Shown here: positions 57,524-64,000 of the stretch, in pieces
Numbering within the stretch: the first letter of the stretch is position 1
Layout of the letters: each line of letters opens with the position of its first letter
Assembly (NCBI RefSeq): GCF_905171765.1
Contig: NC_053389.1
Location: 219,052,624 to 219,116,623 of the forward strand
DNA length: 64,000 nt
Source of the DNA: Bufo bufo
Taxonomy: Eukaryota; Chordata; Amphibia; Anura; Bufonidae
Direction: 5' to 3'
Position numbers and translations under genes: made by a program
Notes under the pieces: model-generated
Told to the model about the DNA's origin: nothing
What the model saw: the letters and a program-made list of their open reading frames with translations, nothing else
The model's database searches: none

Positions 57524-58322
57524 TGTAAGAGGCAGCCCTGAATCAACCAGCAGCATTTCCAGCACTAATATCTATGCAGACTGTCATGTTTCCCTCCGGC
57601 CACCAGAGGCCACTATGACTAAACAGGAACCTGAGTTGTGCTGGCCAGAGGCCAGAAAGAGTTAAGAAGTTTTTCCCGGGCTGTTCTGGAAGTTGCTGGG
57701 GCATTGCTGCGATAATAGGGAGAGATGGACTGCTGAGAGATAACAGTAAAAGACTGGAGCAGAAGGAGGCTATTATAGCTGAGTTTTCCCTGACAGCTGT
57801 GGAGCAGCACACAGAGGACTGTACCGTGTGTTCCAGAGGAGTGGGACCATGTGTCAGAGACCAGTACAAGCTGGATCCTTCCTGCCAGAGCTGAAACTAG
57901 GTGAAGAGCTGCATCTGCTGTAACCAGAGAGAGAAAGACAGACAAGCAAGCGACCGCACCTGGAGCCAGACTGCATCTTATTGGATCAAGGAGAATCTGC
58001 AGAACTGTGAGTGGTACCGGTGCTTTTCTGTGATAGGTTATAGAGAAACGGACTTTGAGTAGCAGGGGTAGATAGGAGTATATTAGCTGAGTGTAGCCTG
58101 GACTCTGATGTGTTTGCTGCGAACACATTTATTCTAACTCTTGTTCTGTGTTCTGTGTAAACCTGGAGAAAAGTATTCTGTGTAAACCTGTTTATACTGT
58201 TAATCCGATTTTCCGGCAGTTACATCTGGTTCTTTAGTAAAGCCGGTTTATCTTCAGTCTCCTTGTCTGCTGTACTGTACTTGAATCCTGCTTTGCAGTC
58301 TCTCCCTCCTCTGACCGCTACA
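57524..58322 (+). repeat. 5' LTR of the nested element (799 bp)
   Basis: TG...CA ends. Its last 67 bp return at 59059-59125 with one or two differences ('gtctccttgtctgctgtact' to 'ctgaccgctaca'). It is followed by 'tgtggcgctgcgagcagg', a likely primer-site region. Confidence 0.85.
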
Positions 58323-58354
58323 TGTGGCGCTGCGAGCAGGGTACAGTCACAGAG

Positions 58355-59058
58355 ATGGAGGTGGCTGAAAGCAATGTGCATAATGCTAATGTGAGCACCT
58401 CAGGCAATGGTGGAACCCCTGGAAGGGCCCTCCCTATTGGCACGTTGTTTAACTTGCTACCCAAATTTGATGGCCAGAACATGTCATTGTCGGACTGGGT
58501 GTCAAGATTACAGAGCACTGCTAGGATTTACAATGTCAGCCCAGAACTACAAGTAGAAATCGCTCTAGCGGGTGAGGCCCGACAAAATGTTCTACTACAA
58601 CCGGAAGCCACGCGCAATACATTGAAAGAGATGCGATTCCTGGAAGAAATATACGGTGAAACGGCCAGCGCAGGGCACCTCAGGGCGAAATTCTTTTACT
58701 GAATTCAGCGGGAAGACGAAGGTGTCTCGCAGTATGCAATGGCGCTACAGGAAGTGTTGGCCGAGGTGCAGAAAAAAGAGGCGGACAGAGTAACCGCCAT
58801 GGGAACTGCAGATCGGATCCTGCGGGAACAATTCATTCTAGGACTCTACAGCACTCCCCTGAAACGGGCCCTGCAGGAACGAGTTAGGGTGGACCCTACA
58901 CTAACCTTTTGACAAATATTAGCAGAGGCAGTGGCACGGAGCAAAGAAGAAAGTTATGTGTCTGGAGTGATACGGACCCAGACCGTCACCTCCCTCGGGG
59001 TTTCAAAGAGCGTAGAGGTCCTAGTCAGAGTAGTACAAGACTTACAGAGCTCTCTGAG
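58355..59058 (+). pseudogene. Gag of the nested element
   Basis: The frame gives a retroviral-like capsid: LFNLLPKFDGQNMSLSDWVS, LKEMRFLEEIYGETASAG, then after a stop at 58699-58701 QREDEGVSQYAMALQEVL and FILGLYSTPLKRALQERV. The W-x-x-R-L and F-I-L-G-L patterns resemble Ty3/Gypsy capsids of the kind related to vertebrate PNMA genes. A second stop lies at 58909-58911. No zinc knuckle is seen before the deletion. Confidence 0.7.
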
Positions 59059-59125
59059 AGTCTCCTTGTCTGCTGTACTGTACTTGAATCCTGCTTTGCG
59101 GTCTCTCCCTCCTCTGACCGCTACA
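59059..59125 (+). repeat. 3' LTR stub of the nested element
   Basis: It is 67 bp matching the end of the 5' LTR. The junction with gag at about 59059 marks the internal deletion. Confidence 0.85.
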
Positions 59126-59728
59126 TGTGGACCGCTTCTCCAAGATGGTGCACTTTGTTCCTTTGGCTGGACTGCCCTCGGCTGCTGAACTTTCTAAATT
59201 GTTCGTGAGACACATATTCCACTTGCATGGTCTACCTTGGCATATTTTTTCCGATCGCGGAGTCCGGTTTACCTCTAAGTTCTGGAGAGCTCTTTGACGG
59301 CTGCACGAAATTGAGCTAGATTTCTCTTCCGGTTATGATCTCCAAACCAATGGATAAGTAGCAGGTCAATAAAATATTAGGGAACTATCTCCGGCATTGT
59401 ATTTCAGCCCAACACGACAACTGGGTACAATTGCTACCTTGGGCTTAATTCTCCTATAACAACCACTCTAGTGAGTCTACTGGATCCTCTCCATTCTTTG
59501 TAGTTTATGGACAACACCCTCATACTCCTCTCCCTGTTCCTACATCTTCTGGGGCACCAGTTGCGGATTCCTCTTGTAGGGATTTTTTTAAGATTTGACG
59601 TGATACCAAGGATTGCATCAACAAAGCAGTGATATGCATGAAAGCGAATGCAGACAAGAGAAGAAGAAAACCTCCTCAGTTCTCGTCTGGAGATAAGGTA
59701 TGGCTCTCCTCTAAAAACATCTGCTTAA

Positions 59729-61210
59729 GGCCTCATGCACACGACCGGTGTGTGCATCCGTGGCCGTTGTGCCGCTTTCCGTTTTTTTTCGCTGACCCAT
59801 TGACTTTCAATGGGTCCGTGGAAAAATCGGAAAATGCACCGTTTTGCAGCCGAGACCGTGATCCGTGTATCCTGTCCGTCAAAAAAATATGACCTGTCCT
59901 ATTTTTTTGACGGACAACGGTTCACGGACCCATTCAAGTCAATGGGTCCGTGAAAGAACACGGATGCACACAAGATTGGCATCCGTGTCCGTGATCCGTG
60001 GCCGTAGGTTACTTTTATACAGACGGATCCGAAGATCCATCTGCATAAATGCTTTTTCAGAGCTGAGTTTTCACTTCGTGAAAACTCAGAACCGACAGTA
60101 TATTCTAACATAGAGGCGTTCCCATGGTGATGGGGACGCTTCAGGTTAGAATATACTAAAAGAACTGTGTACATGACTGCCCCCTGCTGCCTGGCAGGTG
60201 CTGCCAGGCAGCAGGGGGCAGCCCCTTCCCCCTGTAGTTAACACATTGGTGGCCAGTGTGGCCGGCCCCCCCCTCCCCTGTAGTTAACTCATTGGTGGCC
60301 AGTGCGGCCGCCCCCCCCCCTCCCCTGTAGTTAACTCATTAGTGGCCAGTGGGCCCCCCCCTCCCCTGTAGTTAACTCATTGGTGGCCAGTGCGGCCGGC
60401 CCCCCTCCCTCCCCTGTAGTTAACTCGTTGGTGGACAGTGGGCCCCCCCTCCCTCCCCTGTAGTTAACTCGTTGGTGGCCAGTGGGCCCCCCCCCTCCCC
60501 TGTAGTTAACTCGTTGGTGGCCAGTGGGCCTTCTCCCCTCCCTCCCCCTCCTAATTAAAATCTCCCCCCTATCATTGGTGGCAGCGGAGAGTACCGATCG
60601 GAGTCCCAGTTTAATCGCTGGGGCTCCGATCGGTAACCATGGCAACCAGGACGCTACTGCAGTCCCGGTTGCCATGGTTACTTAGCAATTTGTAGAACCA
60701 TTATACTTACCTGCGAGCTGCGATGTCTGCGTCCGGCCGGGAGCTCCTCCTACTGGTAAGTGACATGACCTGTCACTTACCAGTAGGAGGAGCTCCCGGC
60801 CGGACGCAGACATCGCAGCTCGCAGGTAAGTATAATGGTTCTACAAATTGCTAAGTAACCATGGCAACCGGGACTGCAGTAGCGTCCTGGTTGCCATGGT
60901 TACCGATCGGAGCCCCAGCGATTAAACTGGGACTCCGATCGGTACTCTCCGCTGCCACCAATGATAGGGAGAGATTTTAATTAGGAGGGGGAGGGAGGGG
61001 AGAAGGCCCACTGGCCTCCAACGAGTTAACTACAGGGGAGGGAGGGGGGGGGCCCACTGGCCATCAACGAGTTAACTACAGGGGAGGGGGGGGGCCGGCC
61101 GCACTGGCCACCAATGAGTTAACTACAGGGGAGGGAGGGGGAGGGCCGGCCACACTGGCCACCAATGTGTTAACTACAGGGGGTGGGGGCTGCCCCCTGC
61201 TGCCTGGCAG
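59729..61210. mobile_element. Fold-back element copy 2, right end missing
   Basis: It starts GGCCTCATGCACACGACCGG after TAA (59726-59728), the same family as 1894-3926. The arms meet near 60768 ('taagtgacatgacctgtcac'). The left arm has about seven units of 'gtagttaactcattggtggc' plus C-runs, the right arm about four. The right arm stops at 'ccccctgctgcctggcag' and passes straight into the 54-bp minisatellite, so about 480 bp of the right side and its TIR are absent. Confidence 0.85.
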
Positions 61211-61695
61211 GTAATAGCAGAATAGTGCTGCACTTCTGAAAGTAACTGAAGTAGAAGACGTGATGTGGCAGCAGAATAGTGCTGCACTTCTGAAAGTAAC
61301 TGAAGTAGAAGACGTGATGTGGCAGCAGAATAGTGCTGCACTTCTGGATGTAACTGGAGTAGAAGACATGATGTAACAGCAGAATAGTGCTGCACTTCTG
61401 GATGTGACTGGTGTATAAGACATGATGTAACAGCAGAATAGTGCTGCACTTCTGGATGTGACTGGAGTATAAGACATGAGGTAATGGCAGAATAGTGCTG
61501 CACTTCTGGATGTGACTGGAGTATAAGACATGATGTAATGGCAGAATAGTGCTGCACATTTGGATGTGACTGGAGTATAAGACATGATGTAACAGCAGAA
61601 TAGTGCTGCACTTCTGGATGTAACTGGAGTAGAAAATATAATGTAACAGCAGAACAGTGGCTGCAGATCTGGATGGGACTGGAGTACAAGACATA
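61205..61695. repeat. 54-bp minisatellite, block 2
   Basis: About nine copies of the unit of block 1 are seen; exact 54-bp spacing lies between 61381 and 61435. The first two copies carry the variant 'ctgaaagtaactgaagtaga'. It begins part-way through a unit ('ggtaatagcag') and block 1 ends part-way through one ('gatataacagc'). Confidence 0.92.
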
Positions 61696-62456
61696 TTCAG
61701 TGGGGGATTTCCTGCGTTCGTCAGGTTTCTCTGATATTTTCCAGTAATAGTGATCCCCCTGTTGTTCCAGCGTTTTTCTGGGAATTATGTAGCGGTATTA
61801 TCATGGCGTGTCTCACCAAGGACGGACACTGTAGATGTGAAGTATAACGCACACAAAGTTTCTGACAGACAGGATAAAGTGGTAGCGGGCACATCGGCTC
61901 ACAGCTTGCTCTTTCCTTGTGATGATGAATTTTCTCCATCTTGTCTTTTATCTGGAGTTCAGTCAGAACTTCCTTTGCAGAGATGAAGGCGCCTCGCAAT
62001 ACCCTGGGGCCGTGCTGTTCTTGACAGACCGAAATAAGACATCGCCAATGCATAAGAATAGCGGCCTTGTATCTTTGCTCCGAATATTATCACCTTCACA
62101 ATCTACAAATACATTAGAGCTAAAGTCCGTAGTGCAGAAGGTCTCCCTGCAGTCCTCAGTACATGTGCAGTCCTACACAAGGATAACACCATGAGCTGAG
62201 CAAGGAAACAGCCTCAGCTCTGCTGTATCTGTATGCTGAACGACATAGCCACCTTTCACTGCAGCTTTCCCTGTCTGGTTGAGCTGGACACAAAAAGGGC
62301 TGCATTATACAGACCCTAAGGGTGTGCGACCTGGCGGTCTTTACCTCTATCTTTCTACTGCACTCTCTGTTCCTCTCTCCTGTACTCCCCCTCTCCTCCT
62401 CCCTCCCTCTCTGTATCTTTCTGTCTGTGTGAACTCATAAGATTATTTCTCTGCAG
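61696..62456 (+). other. Intron DNA before exon 15
   Basis: No gene or repeat is identified. The last 120 bases are strongly pyrimidine-rich (ctctctgttcctctctcctg and similar), which fits a strong acceptor at 62456. Confidence 0.5.
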
Positions 62457-62564
62457 GAAGCTCTGAAGCTTGGACTCAATGACATTGACAGGTTTTTTGA
62501 AGAAGTTGGAGTTTGTCGCCTTCCCCTGGACCCTGGAATTGTTGTGAAAGGAATTGACCGAGAT
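62457..62564 (+). CDS. PIK3C2G: PIK3C2G coding exon 15 (helical-kinase junction)
   Basis: The acceptor is TTTCTCTGCAG and the donor is CGAGAT|GTAAGA. It encodes EALKLGLNDIDRFFEEVGVC then RLPLDPGIVVKGIDRD. Mammalian gamma has FFQDVNTCHLPLNPALCIKGID. This is the entry to the kinase N-lobe. It is entered and left in phase 0. Confidence 0.97.
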
Positions 62565-62589
62565 GTAAGAACAGAAGTGACTGTGGGGA

Positions 62590-63800
62590 GGGGGACATGA
62601 TAGGAGTATTTGTGCACAGTGACTGTACCACCAGTGAGTACAGCTCTTGGGTATAATACGAGATGTAATTCAGTGTTAGTACAGGATAAGTATGTGCACA
62701 GTGACTTCACCAGCAGAATATTGAGTGCAGCTTTGGAGTTTCATACAGGATGCAAGTCAGGATCAGTACAGGATAAGTAATGTATGCAAACAGTGGCTCC
62801 ACTTGTAGAAGAGTGAGCACAGCTCTGGAGTGTAATACAGGATTAGTACATGATAAGTATGTGAATGGTGACTCCACCAGCAGAATAGTGAGAACAGCTC
62901 TGGGGTGTAATACAGGATGTAACTCAGGATTAGAAAAAGATAAGTAATGTAATGTAGGCACAGAGTGACACCACCAGTAGAATAGTGAGTGTAGCTGTGG
63001 TGTACAGTATAATACAGGATGTAACTCATGATCAGTACAGGATAAGTAAGGCTACTTTCACATTAGCGGCAACTTTCTCCAGCAGGCTGTTCCAACAGTC
63101 TGCCGGATCTGTGCTGCCGCTAGTGCACGCGTGCCACTGGAATTCCACTCCGGCCCCATTCGATACTACCACATGTCTTAGTTCTATTCCGGCCGCCTCT
63201 CGGCATGCTTGCCGGCTGCGGTCGGACCTCCGGCCTTCCCCCATTATAGTGAATGGGGCCAGAGCGGACTTCCAGCGGCACGCGTGCACTAGCGGCAGCA
63301 CGGATTTGGCAGGCTATTCACCCGCCGGAACAGCCTGCCGGAGAAGGCTACCGCTAATGTCAAAGTAGCCATATGTAATGTATGTACACCGTGACTCCAC
63401 CAGCAAAATAGTAAGTGCAGCTCTGGAGTATAATACAGGTTGTAACTCAGGATCAGTGCAGAATAAGTAATGTATGTACACAGTGACTCCACCAGCAGAA
63501 CAGTGAGTACAGCTCTGGAGTATAATACAAGATGTAACTCAGGATCATTAGAGAATAAGTAATGTAATGTATGTACACAGTGACTCCACCAGCAGAAAAT
63601 TGAGTACAGCTCTGGGGTATAATACAGGATGTAACTTAGGATCAGTACAGGATAAGTAATGTATGTACACAGTGACTCCACCAGCAGAATAGTGAATGCA
63701 GTTCTGGAGTGTAATACAAGATGTAACTCAGGATAAGTAATGCAATGTTTGTACACAGTGACTCCACCAGCAGAATAGTGAGTGCAGCTCTGGAGTATAT
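62590..63800. repeat. Satellite-like tandem repeat, unit about 92 bp
   Basis: The unit reads 'gtgactccaccagcagaata', 'gtgagtgcagctctggagta', 'taatacaggatgtaactcag', 'gatcagtacaggataagtaa', 'tgtatgtacaca'. Starts at 63391, 63483 and 63580 show 92-97 bp spacing, the longer units having an extra 'aatgt'. About 11 copies are present, interrupted by a MITE at 63050-63370. Confidence 0.92.
63050..63370. mobile_element. 321-bp MITE inside the satellite
   Basis: The ends GGCTACTTTCACATTAGCGG and CCGCTAATGTCAAAGTAGCC are inverted copies, and the interior is largely palindromic. The flanks are ambiguous: ataagtaa against atatgtaa would be a 7-of-8 hAT-type duplication, while related elements here use TTA/TAA. 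Confidence 0.78.
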
Positions 63801-63954
63801 TACATGTACAGTGCATTATGAGGACTTAGATGTGGAGATGAGTGGTTGTTTGGCTTCTCTAGTGTCACAATATTTCTCAGAGAATAATAGGACTGGACAG
63901 GATGTTTGCTGGAACAGTATTTCTACTAAGTTGTAATTTTTGCTTCCATTTTAG

Positions 63955-64000
63955 TTGTGCTCTTTCTTCAAATCCAATGCCAAACCTCTGAAAATCTCCT
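63955..64000 (+). CDS. PIK3C2G: PIK3C2G coding exon 16, cut by the window edge (kinase N-lobe)
   Basis: The acceptor is CTTCCATTTTAG. It encodes LCSFFKSNAKPLKIS. Class II enzymes have C-S-Y-F-x-S-N-A-x-P-L-K at this position, the first strand region of the kinase domain. The exon continues beyond the window. Confidence 0.96.
   Translation, partial: MCSFFKSNAKPLKIS

Larger units (their letters stand above)
57524..59125 (+). mobile_element. LTR retroelement nested in the Gypsy integrase
   Basis: It begins TGTAAGAGGCAGCCCTG and ends CTGACCGCTACA, with TGTG on both sides (57520-57523 and 59126-59129). The integrase codons either side join directly when it is taken out. A full 5' LTR, a gag part and only 67 bp of the 3' LTR remain, so an internal deletion removed pol and most of the 3' LTR. 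Confidence 0.9.
57153..59727 (+). pseudogene. Gypsy integrase, split by a nested LTR element
   Basis: The N-terminal zinc-binding part (LAGHSGIHKTTELLSRHYWW, then TVCAQNK) and the first core aspartate (VFVTDLP, near 57478) lie at 57164-57513, ending at an in-frame stop. After the nested element, the core resumes at 59130 with RFSKM and the second aspartate in FSDRGVRF (near 59249), followed by stops where the final catalytic glutamate is expected. The C-terminal GDKVWLSSKNI lies at 59690-59720. Confidence 0.85.
53895..59728 (+). mobile_element. Ty3/Gypsy retrotransposon, broken, 3' end missing
   Basis: Order: probable LTR (about 53895-54375), gag, protease, RT, RNase H, integrase. This is the standard Ty3/Gypsy order. 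The integrase is split by another LTR element (57524-59125), and the copy ends where a fold-back element begins at 59729. No 3' LTR follows the fold-back element, so the 3' end was lost. Confidence 0.88.
7579..64000 (+). other. PIK3C2G: Partial gene: class II PI3-kinase gamma (PIK3C2G orthologue)
   Basis: Class II PI3-kinases phosphorylate phosphatidylinositol and PtdIns4P at the 3 position on intracellular membranes. In mammals the gamma form is enriched in liver. Sixteen exons (listed separately) have AG/GT borders and chain in phase to about 594 codons with no stop. Order: end of Ras-binding domain (7579-9670), linker (10554-14300), central C2 domain (14320-21785 and start of 30471), helical PIK domain (38749-49041, extending into the next exon), and kinase N-lobe start (62457 onward). 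Choice of gamma over alpha/beta rests on segments such as [19 protein letters not shown] and the ALND-FS phrase, which match mammalian PIK3C2G as I remember it. The 5' exons and most of the kinase, PX and C-terminal C2 domains are outside the window. No promoter is visible. Confidence 0.87.

Overview
The window looks like one stretch of a large vertebrate genome, most likely an anuran amphibian. It carries one host gene on the + strand, split into small exons with long introns. The introns are packed with the repeat mix typical of frogs and toads: TTA-flanked Harbinger-like miniature elements, Kolobok-like palindromes, hAT and Tc1 elements, a Penelope-like element, L1/Tx1- and CR1-like LINEs, a probable DIRS element, Ty3/Gypsy copies and a gammaretrovirus-like endogenous retrovirus. 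The species call is inference from that repeat mix and is not proven by the sequence.

The host gene is a partial class II phosphoinositide 3-kinase, best matching PIK3C2G. Sixteen coding exons were found between 7579 and the right edge. Their reading phases chain without a break and without a stop. They encode about 594 residues in family order: end of the Ras-binding domain, linker, central C2 domain, helical (PIK accessory) domain and the first residues of the kinase domain. The N-terminal exons lie left of the window. The rest of the kinase domain, the PX domain and the C-terminal C2 domain lie right of it. No other host gene and no RNA gene was recognised.

Layout. 1-4280: an old repeat with 325-bp internal tandem copies, split by a 2-kb fold-back element. 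4288-6635: a second large inverted-repeat structure holding an L1 scrap and a palindrome. 7042-17000: the first eight exons, separated by minisatellites, hAT/Harbinger MITEs, a CR1-type LINE scrap and a deleted Tc1 element. 18693-21234: a Penelope-like element with 16-bp target duplications. 21875-28971: a deeply nested intron insertion (MITE containing hAT, TIR element, solo LTR and L1, the L1 itself cut by another MITE). 29060-30300: minisatellite and MITE. 31695-38175: a degenerate DIRS-like element containing a near-perfect palindrome of about 880 bp. 38749-41574: three exons and a Tc1 relic. 42140-48233: a truncated endogenous retrovirus on the - strand. 48861-49041: the fourteenth exon. 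50559-51531: a fold-back MITE. 52270-61690: one 54-bp minisatellite family in two blocks, separated by 8.2 kb that holds a Gypsy element broken by a second LTR element and a second fold-back element. 62457-64000: the last two exons around a satellite of about 92 bp.

I saw no sign of a novel multi-gene system. The most unusual structures are the long-hairpin elements, the nesting order that can be read from target duplications, and the minisatellites lying just upstream of several splice acceptors.
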